Assembly: GCF_900197595.1 (NCBI RefSeq)
Contig: NZ_FZLO01000003.1
Location: 124,001 to 188,000 of the forward strand
Origin: Scatolibacter rhodanostii
GTDB lineage: Bacteria > Bacillota > Clostridia > Oscillospirales > Acutalibacteraceae
Direction: 5' to 3'
DNA length: 64,000 nucleotides
Part shown: one piece after another, positions 34,049-42,213 of the stretch
How positions within the stretch are numbered: the stretch's first letter is position 1
How the letters are laid out: every line of letters begins with the position of its first letter
Program-made: the position numbers and the translations under genes
Notes under the pieces: generated by a model
What the model saw: only the letters and a program-made list of their open reading frames with translations
What the model was told of the DNA's origin: nothing
Database searches by the model: none

Positions 34049-35482
34049 TTGCCTGATATTTTAAGGGTAACTACCCCCCTGGTTCATAACAATCAGCCGG
34101 TTCAACAAAAAAGTGGGGTCGACCCTCTTTTTCCATCTGATATTCGCAGTTCATCTAGAGTTGTTCAAGCTCAAAATCAAAGTGAACTCTTAAAACAAAA
34201 CACAGGGGCGCTTGAGGGCGGTGAAGCCCCTGTTCTGTTGCTAAATCTCTTAAAAGATCCTGCTGTAACTATCTCTTACCTCAAAAATATTTCTATGTTA
34301 GAAGAAATTTTTAGGTTGCTGCCCGCCAACAATCAAACCGTTACACCAGAAATTGAACAGATTTTTCAAGAGCTCATTTTGCCTTCTACAGACATTGAAT
34401 CTGAAATACTAAGGCAAGAATCCGGTGCTACGGCTTTTAAGGGAGAATTGTTTGATTTTTTAAGAGCTTTCAGCGTACAACGTGAAGCTACCCCTCAAGT
34501 ACAGGTAGCGATTGCCAATTTTTTGAAATCTGTAAACAATTTGCTGTGCAAAGGTGATATTGAAGATGCAGTGGCCAATAGCTTAACCTATTTAAAAAAT
34601 CAACTCTCTTCGAGTACCTCTATCAGCACACGATTGGATTCTCTTATTGCCCGTTTCCGCCAAAATAATGCTTCACAGAATTTTACAGACCTTAAAGAAG
34701 AAACTTTATCTTTGTTAAAAGAAATAGAGAACAGCGTTCTTTTTACCCCAAAACTTAGCAAAGTTTTGTCTATTACCATATACAATCTTTCTCGCCACAA
34801 CGTCAGTTGGGATTTTTTTAATGAATCCTCCTACCATTTGCGCCAATTTTTAGCTGGTACGCAACGTCAGCAATTTATTTCACTGGTTGACCGTTTTGCT
34901 TCTGCTTTAAAATCAGGTGTCTATGATTCTAACATCCTTTCTCATGATGAAACGATGAATCACGATTCAAAAGTCATGGAAGCTTTGGTGAAACTTATTG
35001 GTATTCAGTCTTCTAACGACCGATTGAGTGCGTCAGATTCCTCAAAGATTGATAAAATTCTGCATAGTTTGCTGTCATCTCCCTGTAACTTCACCCCTCT
35101 TTTGCATTTTATCATTCCGGTCATACATGAAGACATTCGTGCGTTTGCTGAAATTTGGATTAACCCGGAAAGCGATGAAAAAGACTTGCCAAACGGAGCA
35201 AAAGAAGGCAAGCATTTTTTGCTCGTAATTGATGTGGATAATTTAGGTCGTTTTGAAGCAGAATTATTTGTATATGGAACGACTATTGATTTTTCCCTTT
35301 TCTGTCCGCCTGACTATGAAAAAGAATTTCAGGGCATGATGAAAAATATGCCCAAAGCTTTGGCCGATTCTCCTTTTCGTATCGGAGAAACCAAATTGGC
35401 TCCATTAGAGCGCTCTCGTTCCCTAATGGAAGTCTTTAAATCATTACCATATAAAAGAGTGGGTGTCGATGTCAAAATCTAA
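34049..35482 (+). CDS. YlqG-like protein related to flagellar hook-length control (hypothetical)
   Basis: A 477-residue protein with no signal peptide or membrane segment. The first 60 residues look disordered, the middle is helical and Leu-rich, and the C-terminal part (about 385-477) has an FliK-like pattern with FLLVIDVDNLGRFEAELFV. It overlaps a short FlhB-like gene by 14 bp. The same pairing exists in Bacillus as ylqG-ylqH. By analogy a role in export-substrate switching is possible, but nothing proves it, and true fliK and flhB are both present elsewhere in the window. The start is TTG 34049 behind AGAGGAG. Confidence 0.6.
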   Translation: MPDILRVTTPLVHNNQPVQQKSGVDPLFPSDIRSSSRVVQAQNQSELLKQNTGALEGGEAPVLLLNLLKDPAVTISYLKNISMLEEIFRLLPANNQTVTPEIEQIFQELILPSTDIESEILRQESGATAFKGELFDFLRAFSVQREATPQVQVAIANFLKSVNNLLCKGDIEDAVANSLTYLKNQLSSSTSISTRLDSLIARFRQNNASQNFTDLKEETLSLLKEIENSVLFTPKLSKVLSITIYNLSRHNVSWDFFNESSYHLRQFLAGTQRQQFISLVDRFASALKSGVYDSNILSHDETMNHDSKVMEALVKLIGIQSSNDRLSASDSSKIDKILHSLLSSPCNFTPLLHFIIPVIHEDIRAFAEIWINPESDEKDLPNGAKEGKHFLLVIDVDNLGRFEAELFVYGTTIDFSLFCPPDYEKEFQGMMKNMPKALADSPFRIGETKLAPLERSRSLMEVFKSLPYKRVGVDVKI

Positions 35483-35786
35483 CGAAAAAGCGGTTGCTTT
35501 AAAATATAATGCAGACCAAGATTTAGCTCCTGTGGTCATTGCTTCGGGATATGGGCAAGTCGCACAGAATATTATTGATGTGGCTGAACAACGCGGAATC
35601 CCTGTATATCGAGACGACAGTGCCGCCTCCATGCTTTGTATGCTGGATGTCGGCGCAAATATTCCAGAAGACCTTTACCAGGTGGTAGCTACTATCTATA
35701 CACAAATTCTTTCTACCGCTGCCAAAATACAATATGGCGATTCTATCGCTAAACCGTCTAATGCTACGGAGCAACCCAATGAATAG
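35469..35786 (+). CDS. FlhB C-terminal-like protein (YlqH/FlhX type)
   Basis: A 105-residue soluble protein matching the cytoplasmic export-gate domain of FlhB: LKYNADQDLAPVVIASGYGQVAQNIIDVAEQRGIPVYRD is the typical post-cleavage half. It lacks the membrane part and the self-cleaving NPTH site that full FlhB at 45086-46150 has. Such stand-alone copies can substitute for the cleaved half of FlhB in some bacteria. ATG 35469 overlaps the YlqG-like stop by 14 bp; a GTG at 35463 is the alternative start. It overlaps the vanY start by 8 bp. Confidence 0.8.
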   Translation: MSKSNEKAVALKYNADQDLAPVVIASGYGQVAQNIIDVAEQRGIPVYRDDSAASMLCMLDVGANIPEDLYQVVATIYTQILSTAAKIQYGDSIAKPSNATEQPNE

Positions 35787-36588
35787 ACGCTTAGCCAAAA
35801 TAAAGCAAGAAAGAGAACGGGAACGAAAAGAATTAAAAACTAGAAACCGTACAACTTTTTTGGTTGTGTTCCTAGTGATTATATTTACTTATTTATATAA
35901 TTCTCATGTAGCTAAAAGTAAGGGCCAGCTATCAGACACCAATTTAATAACCGATGTTTCTTCTGCGACCACCAAAGAAGAAACTTTATCCAACTATGTC
36001 AATGATTCTTTTGCTGATATTTGGAGTTTAATATTGGTGAATAAGGATACTCCCCTACCTTCAGATTTCGAGGTCACCTTAGAAGATGTTCCCGGTGGTC
36101 AAGTAGATGCCCGTATTGCACCCACTCTGCTGCAAATGTTAGAGGATGCTCACAATGACGGCGTTGAGCTAAATATGTGTTCCGGCTATCGCAGTATCGA
36201 ACTGCAAACTAAAATTTACAATGAAAATATAGACTATTATCAAAATCAAGGTTATACGGCAGAAGATAGTCAAATATTCACTGAACGTTATGTCTTGCCG
36301 CCTTCTAAAAGTGAACATCACACTGGGTTGGCTGTTGACTTTTTGACAGAAGGCTATCAAAGCTTGAACGACGATTTTTCTCAAAGCAAGGCTTATACTT
36401 GGTTACAGGAGCATGCTGCCAACTATGGTTTTATTGAACGCTATCCTCGTGACAAAGAATCCATTACCAAAATTCTGTGGGAGCCTTGGCACTATCGTTT
36501 TGTAGGTCTTGAAACGGCGGGGGTTATTTCGAGTTCGGACTTATGCCTAGAGGAATATATTCAGCAACAAAAAGCAGCTGGCACATAA
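35779..36588 (+). CDS. D-alanyl-D-alanine carboxypeptidase, VanY family, membrane anchored
   Basis: A 269-residue M15B-type zinc peptidase that trims the terminal D-Ala from wall precursors or peptidoglycan. A basic N-terminus and one membrane segment (about 24-38) anchor it with the catalytic domain outside. The zinc and catalytic motifs are SEHHTGLAVDF and WEPWHYRF, with CSGYRS before them. ATG 35779 follows GGAG and overlaps the FlhB-like stop. No van resistance genes are nearby, so it is likely a housekeeping wall enzyme, perhaps helping flagellar passage through the wall; that is speculation. Confidence 0.88.
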   Translation: MNRRLAKIKQERERERKELKTRNRTTFLVVFLVIIFTYLYNSHVAKSKGQLSDTNLITDVSSATTKEETLSNYVNDSFADIWSLILVNKDTPLPSDFEVTLEDVPGGQVDARIAPTLLQMLEDAHNDGVELNMCSGYRSIELQTKIYNENIDYYQNQGYTAEDSQIFTERYVLPPSKSEHHTGLAVDFLTEGYQSLNDDFSQSKAYTWLQEHAANYGFIERYPRDKESITKILWEPWHYRFVGLETAGVISSSDLCLEEYIQQQKAAGT

Positions 36589-36757
36589 ATTGGGACTTTA
36601 AAAGCTTGTGATTTTATTTTTGTATTCCTCGTTTTTAAGTTAAATTAGAGCTATACTAAAAATTCTCACTCTTATCAAAACTATTTTCACCTTTTATTCA
36701 TTTTCAGACTATTTTTAGATTGTTCATTCTAGTCACGTAGAAAAAGGAGCTTCTATT

Positions 36758-37987
36758 ATGGATACATATATGATTCGTCAGCCAATCATGAACGAGAAAC
36801 ATAAGCTGGATGCCTATGAAATTATTTATCAGCAAGATAGCAGCAGTCTTTATAATCCACAGGATTCTAAAATTGCTACTGCTATCCTTTCCTTTTTAAG
36901 TCACCTTGACAAATCAAACTTTTTAGAAGGAAAAGTGGCTTTTCTGACAATTCCGCCGAACCTTTTGATGCAAAATGTCCCTCATTTATTTGATGAAAAG
37001 AAACTTGTCATTCAAATAGAAGAAAATGTTTTAATTTCTGCAGAAGGATGTCAGATTTTGCGACGCTATAAAAATCAAGGTTTCAAGCTTGCTTTGCTTG
37101 ATTTTGAGTTCAATAAACGTTATCTCGATATTTTGCCATTTGTCGACTTTATGAAAATTGATTTTTCTAACCCTGATGATAAAAATATTGAAACTAAAAT
37201 CAATATTGCCCACCAGTATAACATGAAAACCATCGCCTATAATGTTGACACCCTGGCTGCTTTGGAGAAAGTTACCCAACTCAATTTTGATTTCTTTCAG
37301 GGAAACAGTGTCGCTGAAATGGTTCGTTCTAAAGTACATAAAGCAGAACATTTGCAATCAAATTTCTTTCGACTCATTGCTGCCATCTCACATGAACATC
37401 CTGATTTTGATCAAATTGCCAGCATTATTTCACTCGATGTTACACTGACTTTTTCTTTGTTGCGTGTAGTTAATTCTGCCTATTTTGCCCTGCCGAATCA
37501 AGTAAAAGACGTTAAACAAGCCTTAACTGTACTTGGTGTTGGACAATTGCGTCATTGGATTTATCTGCTTAGCTTCTCTTCTGAAGAAGGACTGTCTGAA
37601 GAATTGATTAAGATTTCTTTTCTGCGTGCCACTTTCTGCCAAGAACTATCACGAAGCATTCAAAATTTTCCGCTCTCTCTTTCTGAAGTTTACTTGCTTG
37701 GCATGTTCTCCACACTTGATATTCTGCTGAAAGTTCCTATGGAGGATGCTGTCGCAGAACTTTCCATTGATAATCGTGTGAAAGAAGCTCTTATCCACAA
37801 AACCGGAGTTTGCAGTGATTTGCTGGATATTTGTCTTGCCTATGAACAGGGTAAATGGAATAAAGTCGGCAAACTGGCTAATACCCTATCTATTCCAATC
37901 CCAGTCATTGCTCAAAAATACTTTGAATCTGTTGAATATGTGAATGAAACGTGGAAAGATATCAGCCAACCTTTTCAAGGCAATTAA
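36758..37987 (+). CDS. EAL and HDOD domain signalling protein, EAL degenerate
   Basis: The 409-residue protein joins an EAL-type domain (about 1-200) to an HDOD domain (about 205-400), the architecture of YuxH/CdgJ-like proteins that affect motility. The EAL signature is replaced by YEIIYQ and the metal-ligand aspartates and glutamates are mostly missing, although FMKIDFS is kept, so c-di-GMP hydrolysis is unlikely and binding is uncertain. The HDOD part shows LTFSLLRVVNSAYFALPNQV and the following ALTVLGVGQLRHWIYLL. ATG 36758 follows AAAGGAG. The ParA-ComFB pair follows behind its own promoter. Confidence 0.88.
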   Translation: MDTYMIRQPIMNEKHKLDAYEIIYQQDSSSLYNPQDSKIATAILSFLSHLDKSNFLEGKVAFLTIPPNLLMQNVPHLFDEKKLVIQIEENVLISAEGCQILRRYKNQGFKLALLDFEFNKRYLDILPFVDFMKIDFSNPDDKNIETKINIAHQYNMKTIAYNVDTLAALEKVTQLNFDFFQGNSVAEMVRSKVHKAEHLQSNFFRLIAAISHEHPDFDQIASIISLDVTLTFSLLRVVNSAYFALPNQVKDVKQALTVLGVGQLRHWIYLLSFSSEEGLSEELIKISFLRATFCQELSRSIQNFPLSLSEVYLLGMFSTLDILLKVPMEDAVAELSIDNRVKEALIHKTGVCSDLLDICLAYEQGKWNKVGKLANTLSIPIPVIAQKYFESVEYVNETWKDISQPFQGN

Positions 37988-38030
37988 TTTATGGAAAAAC
38001 GCAGCCATGCTATTGCCTAAATATAGTTTT

Positions 38031-38059
38031 TTGGCTTTTTGTTGATTTTATGGTATAAT
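38031..38059 (+). promoter_or_regulatory. Promoter of the parA-comFB pair
   Basis: TTGGCT (38031-38036) and TATAAT (38054-38059) with a 17-bp spacer, 92 bp before the ParA ATG. Confidence 0.6.
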
Positions 38060-38150
38060 AAATTTCTTATGTCGTGCTTCTTGCATGGCAAGTAGCATTT
38101 ATTTTTAATCTATTTTATGTCGCAATCTTAAATATAAAGAGGTATCTGCC

Positions 38151-38918
38151 ATGGCTAAAATCATTTCTCTTATCAACGAAAAGGGCGGTGTTGGCAAAAC
38201 CACTTCCACCAATCTTATCGCCACCTGTTTAAAGCATAAGAATTTTCGCGTTCTGTGTATCGACTTCGACCCTCAAGGTCATCTCTCTTTTAGTATGGGA
38301 GCAGACACACGGGAGCGTTCAACCATTTATGATGTATTAAAGCGCACCATCAAACCACAATATGCCATTCAGCACACCGCTATTACAGATATTATCCCCG
38401 CCAATGACTTGCTGAAAAGCATTGAGCGGGAGTTTACCAATTCTGGCAACGAACAGCTTCTCAAAAATTGTATCAAATCCTTATCCTCTTTGTATGATTA
38501 TATCTTGATTGATTCTCCCCCTGAATTGGGATTAATTTCGGCTAATGCGTTGGTTGCCTCTGATATTGTCTTAATCCCGTGTTTACCCGACGGCTATAGC
38601 TTGATGGGTGCTATCAAGGTTCATGACACAATTATGCGAATTAAGCGAGCCTTTAATCCGGAGTTGGCTATTGGTGGCGTTTTCTTAGTTCGCTACTATT
38701 CAAGAGAAAACTTGAGCCGCTCTGTTGCAGAAGTGTTGACTGATTTGACAGAAAAATTAGATATTACCGTTTTGCAGACAAAAATTAGACACAGCAATGT
38801 CATTAATAGTGCTACCACTACCAAGCAACTTGACGCTATTGGTTCCCTACCTAAAAATAACGCTGTGTTAGATTATCAAAATTTGGTAGATGAACTATTT
38901 GAAAGAGGTGTTTTATAA
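38151..38918 (+). CDS. ParA/Soj-family ATPase
   Basis: The 255-residue deviant-Walker ATPase has KGGVGKTTS (residues 11-19), a Walker A' aspartate in CIDFDPQGHLS and Walker B LIDSPPELG. It lacks the N-terminal extension of FlhG and no flhF is adjacent, so a flagellar-number role is not supported. ParA-type ATPases position chromosomes, plasmids or protein clusters such as chemosensory arrays. No parB or plasmid replication gene is present. Its stop overlaps the next ATG as TAATG, tying it tightly to the ComFB-domain gene; that partner is the best clue to function. Confidence 0.88.
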   Translation: MAKIISLINEKGGVGKTTSTNLIATCLKHKNFRVLCIDFDPQGHLSFSMGADTRERSTIYDVLKRTIKPQYAIQHTAITDIIPANDLLKSIEREFTNSGNEQLLKNCIKSLSSLYDYILIDSPPELGLISANALVASDIVLIPCLPDGYSLMGAIKVHDTIMRIKRAFNPELAIGGVFLVRYYSRENLSRSVAEVLTDLTEKLDITVLQTKIRHSNVINSATTTKQLDAIGSLPKNNAVLDYQNLVDELFERGVL

Positions 38919-39367
38919 TGGCAAAAACCAAAAGTGATTCTGACAAAGACCTACTCTTTAGCAAAATTTTGCCTGCTCTTAACGAAAATACTTTTTCTTC
39001 TCTGCATGATGAAATTCCAAATCCTTTAGAAACCGAATCTCCTGCCCAAGAAGATTTATTATCTGCTCTGCGCAGTAAACTTTTTGCACGATCCAGCAGC
39101 TATGTTCCCGATTCCTATGTCACAATCAATGTGATGGAAAATCTTGTCCTCAAACACATTGATGCTGCCATGCAGCGCTTTAATGCCTGCACTTGCGACC
39201 ATTGCCGATGCCGTGTGGCCGCTTATGCGTTGAATCATTTAACACCTCAATATATTGTTGCCAATTCAGAATATAAAGAAGAACTCATAGATGCTCAAAC
39301 AACAAAAATGGTCATGGATGCTCTTGTCAATGCTGTTTTGCATGTAAGAGCAAACCCTAAACATTAA
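38918..39367 (+). CDS. ComFB-domain protein, possible cyclic-dinucleotide receptor
   Basis: A 149-residue protein with a disordered N-terminal part (about 1-62) and a ComFB domain: NVMENLVLKHIDAAMQRF, the cysteine cluster CTCDHCRC and YALNHLTPQYIV. Bacterial ComFB proteins were first seen in a late competence operon, and cyanobacterial members have been reported to bind cyclic dinucleotides and influence motility. Here it is translationally coupled to a ParA ATPase beside an EAL-HDOD gene, so a second-messenger link is plausible. No competence genes are nearby. Domain call firm, role inferred. Confidence 0.8.
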   Translation: MAKTKSDSDKDLLFSKILPALNENTFSSLHDEIPNPLETESPAQEDLLSALRSKLFARSSSYVPDSYVTINVMENLVLKHIDAAMQRFNACTCDHCRCRVAAYALNHLTPQYIVANSEYKEELIDAQTTKMVMDALVNAVLHVRANPKH

Positions 39368-39481
39368 TTGATATTTTCCGATAGAATATCAACTAGTAGC
39401 ATAATTTGCTGCGAATTTCCTGTCGTTGTAGCAAGACTGTAAAAATAAATTTATATATTCATACACAGCTTTTGCACAAAA

Positions 39482-39509
39482 AAGTCCTCTGTCAACTGAC
39501 AGAGGACTT
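39482..39509. terminator. Terminator at the convergent end of cheD and the ComFB gene
   Basis: AAGTCCTCTGTC pairs perfectly with GACAGAGGACTT over AACT; the minus strand continues with a T-run. It closes the long flagellar unit and may also stop the rightward transcript. Confidence 0.88.
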
Positions 39510-39518
39510 AACTTTATT

Positions 39519-40007
39519 TTAATATACCCATTCACCGCGGTTGACAGATTTAATTCGCATGGTACCATCTGCAGAATCAAAGTATTGCGTACGTCCGTAA
39601 TTCTTTCCGGTATCTTCTACTAAAATCGGTATATTTAATTTTTGCAGTTCTTGCCGTACAGCTATAATATTTCGTTGACCAATATTAGCCAAACCCGAAT
39701 TGTTGACCGCCGCAAACATTTGCGCTCCACCGGCAATTTTGGCACGCAAACAAATTTGCTTTGCTCCCATAGCTTTCATTTTGTCAACAAGAATAGGAAT
39801 TGCTAAATCGGCAAATTTATAAATCTGATTTCCAGTAGGATGAAATCCAACACTTGACGGCAGCATAATATGAGAAAGGCCAGCCACTTTTCTCACACTG
39901 TCATATAGGCAAATTCCAATACAAGAACCCAATGCATAGGTAACTAGAACATCCCCATTTTTTGCTACATTCAAATCTGAGATTCCAACCGTAATCATAT
40001 TGCTCAT
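39519..40007 (-). CDS. cheD: Chemoreceptor glutamine deamidase CheD
   Basis: CheD deamidates receptor glutamines and, with CheC, forms part of the Bacillus-type adaptation system. The 162-residue protein has the catalytic Cys in YALGSCIGICLYD, the His in GLSHIMLP and the later Thr in GNQIYKFAD region context, plus AKIAGGAQMF. Its ATG overlaps the cheC stop as ATGA, as expected for proteins that bind each other. It is the last gene of the leftward unit. Confidence 0.95.
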   Translation of the reverse strand: MSNMITVGISDLNVAKNGDVLVTYALGSCIGICLYDSVRKVAGLSHIMLPSSVGFHPTGNQIYKFADLAIPILVDKMKAMGAKQICLRAKIAGGAQMFAAVNNSGLANIGQRNIIAVRQELQKLNIPILVEDTGKNYGRTQYFDSADGTMRIKSVNRGEWVY

Positions 40008-40627
40008 TCTTCTAACCCTAAGCTTGTCATAATTTTTTGGAGAGATTCTACTTCCGGAATCAACAAAATATGACTGGAAGCATGGCTGGTGCCTTGATTG
40101 AATTCATCTTCAATAAATATGATTTTATCGCTAATATTTGCATAATAAATAGCTGGCACACTCAAAATAGAACCCACCATATCAATACAAATACTTGGCA
40201 CAGAAATATTGATTCTCAAACCTGTCAATTCTGCAATTGCATTGATATATGACGCTGCCATAATATTGCCAACCTCACGAATAGCCGATTCACTGTCTTC
40301 GTCTACCTCTCCGTTTTCAGGAAAAGCACTGCCCATGAGCGTATTGAGCATCATGTGAGCAAATTCCTTTTGTAGCAAAAACATAATCATACCTGTTGTG
40401 TCGCCTTCTAGTGACAAAAGAAGCCCCACCATAAGCTGTTCTGGGCCGCCTAAGTTATCGACAACAGTCTGATAATCTAGAATTCGAATCTTTGGTACTT
40501 CAATGTTAACCGGCTGATCTAGCATCGAGGCCAAAGCAGAGGCAGCGTTGCCTGAGCCAATATTACCGATTTCTCTCAGTGCATCCAGTTGCATATCGTT
40601 TAAATCATTGTAATCCTTTAAAGACAT
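40004..40627 (-). CDS. cheC: CheY-P phosphatase CheC
   Basis: CheC dephosphorylates CheY-P and is stimulated by CheD. The 207-residue protein has both active-site repeats: LREIGNIGSGNAASAL near 15-30 and IREVGNIMAASYINAI near 114-129, each with the E-x-x-N pair, so both sites look functional. Spacing to the rod gene upstream is 10 bp. The ribosome site is weak (AGTAGAG), which may keep its level low. Confidence 0.96.
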   Translation of the reverse strand: MSLKDYNDLNDMQLDALREIGNIGSGNAASALASMLDQPVNIEVPKIRILDYQTVVDNLGGPEQLMVGLLLSLEGDTTGMIMFLLQKEFAHMMLNTLMGSAFPENGEVDEDSESAIREVGNIMAASYINAIAELTGLRINISVPSICIDMVGSILSVPAIYYANISDKIIFIEDEFNQGTSHASSHILLIPEVESLQKIMTSLGLEE

Positions 40628-40637
40628 ATCTAAAACT

Positions 40638-41363
40638 CTACTTTCTTAAGTTATTGATGGTCTGCTCAATTTCATCTGCTGTTTGAACAACTCTTGCACT
40701 CATTTGATAAGCACGTTGTGAGGCAATCATATTACTCATTTCATCCACCAGAGACACACCCGAAGACTCCAACGCACCCGCTAGTATATTATCTGCTACA
40801 TTAATCTGTACTGGATTTCCTGAAGCTGCTGTAGGTAAATAACGATTTCCTGATACTGGGTCTAAAGCCCCCGCATAATCAAAGTTATACACCGCCAGTT
40901 GATCCTTAATATTGTCGGTATTATATATCCCATTTTCTTGTTTTGTAACTGCAATTCGACCACCGGTGTTATTCAGAACCGGCAACCCTGATTGCGTTGA
41001 CAGATAGGCTTGATTCCCCTCTAAACTAACAGCAAATGCACCGTCACGGGTATATTGAATCTCGTTTCCATTTCTTACTGCAAAAAAACCATCACCAACA
41101 ATGGCAAAATCCAACGGATAATTTGTTTCTTTCAGAGGATTCTGTCCAACTTGAAGTCCTGTTGACACTGCTTTTACGCCTACACCATGATTGGGATCAT
41201 TTTCTGAATTAGCATACATTTCCATATAAAGCAAATCCTCAAAAGATATACCCTGCTTTTGATATCCGTTTGTATTCACATTTGCGATATTATTGCCAAT
41301 ATTATTGAGTGCTTGTTGCTGTGCTATTAGGCCGCTTGCGCCTGCATAAAATGATGATTTCAC
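40638..41363 (-). CDS. flgG: Flagellar basal-body rod protein, FlgG/FlhP type
   Basis: The 241-residue axial protein of the distal rod has the N-terminal flagellar-rod motif ALNNIGNNIANVNTNGYQKQ and C-terminal ASQRAYQMSARVVQTADEI, which form the coiled coil of all rod and hook proteins. It is one of two tandem rod genes after fliA, equivalent to flhO-flhP of Bacillus; which corresponds to FlgF and which to FlgG is by similarity only. Start GTG 41363 follows AGGAGTGA. The preceding rod gene ends 16 bp upstream. Confidence 0.88.
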   Translation of the reverse strand: MKSSFYAGASGLIAQQQALNNIGNNIANVNTNGYQKQGISFEDLLYMEMYANSENDPNHGVGVKAVSTGLQVGQNPLKETNYPLDFAIVGDGFFAVRNGNEIQYTRDGAFAVSLEGNQAYLSTQSGLPVLNNTGGRIAVTKQENGIYNTDNIKDQLAVYNFDYAGALDPVSGNRYLPTAASGNPVQINVADNILAGALESSGVSLVDEMSNMIASQRAYQMSARVVQTADEIEQTINNLRK

Positions 41364-41379
41364 AAAGATTCACTCCTTC

Positions 41380-42126
41380 TTATAGGGACGCCAACTGCGT
41401 TGCCGCTTTTCGGTTCATTGAGTCAACAATTTGCAAAGCTGAACTGCAGGCCTGAAAAGCCCGCTGTGCTTCTATCAAATTGGTCATTTCTTGATTCATG
41501 TCTACATTAGAAAGTTCTAGATTATTTTGATTGACGGTATAGTTCTGTGCAGCTTGGCCGCCAGCTCCATTTGCTAATTGGAATAAACCGTTATCTAACT
41601 TGAGCAGTTCTGCGCCTTCTGCCGGAACAGTTACTTGAATGGCACCTAAAAAATTACCTTGGTCATTATATACACTGCCATCTGCGTCTACAGTAAAGTT
41701 TTCATTCCGTACCTGAATAGGGCCATTTGCGCCTAAAACACGGCCGATTGCCGGCAAAGTCAAATATCCCTGTTGGTCAATTTCGAACTGTCCGTTTCTT
41801 GTCAAAAGTGTTCCGTTATCCGATTGAATATTGAAAAAACCATCGCCACTAATAGCCACATCTAAAGAGCGATTGGTTGATTTGATGGTGCCGTCATGAA
41901 AGAGAGACACCACTTCGTCTGCCACAGCTGAAGTAGCAGATGTATTGGATAAGCCCTGTGTATAATTGACCTCTTGACGAGTTAGCTCTTGCTCAAAAGA
42001 AGAAATTAACATTCTGTCTGTTCTATAGCCCGGTGTGGATACATTCACGAGATTGTTGCCAATCACGTCTAACTCACGTTGTCTGGTGAGCATACCCGAA
42101 GCAATGGTGTAATATCCTGATAGCAT
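41380..42126 (-). CDS. flgF: Flagellar basal-body rod protein, FlgF/FlhO type
   Basis: A 248-residue axial rod protein. The N-terminal motif RELDVIGNNLVNVSTPGYRTDRM and the C-terminal TNLIEAQRAFQACSSALQIVDSMN are diagnostic of the family; the middle carries the DGFF-type segment VAISGDGFFNIQ. ATG 42126 follows AGAGGGTGA by 5 nt; an in-frame GTG at 42135 lies inside that site. It is the first of two tandem rod genes. The proximal rod genes flgB and flgC are not in the window. Confidence 0.87.
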   Translation of the reverse strand: MLSGYYTIASGMLTRQRELDVIGNNLVNVSTPGYRTDRMLISSFEQELTRQEVNYTQGLSNTSATSAVADEVVSLFHDGTIKSTNRSLDVAISGDGFFNIQSDNGTLLTRNGQFEIDQQGYLTLPAIGRVLGANGPIQVRNENFTVDADGSVYNDQGNFLGAIQVTVPAEGAELLKLDNGLFQLANGAGGQAAQNYTVNQNNLELSNVDMNQEMTNLIEAQRAFQACSSALQIVDSMNRKAATQLASL

Positions 42127-42213
42127 AACTTTCACCCTCTTTTCTTACTAATAGTTATTCTATTTTATCTTGAAAAAACAAGAAAATCTTCAAATTTAAT
42201 CTACATTCGACAT

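Noticed and set aside
38151-38918. ParA gene as FlhG (flagellar number regulator)
   Set aside because: No flhF neighbour and no FlhG N-terminal helix; it pairs with a ComFB gene and reads as Soj/ParA.
34049-39367. Island as a mobile element or prophage
   Set aside because: No integrase, transposase, direct-repeat ends or shift in base composition is visible.
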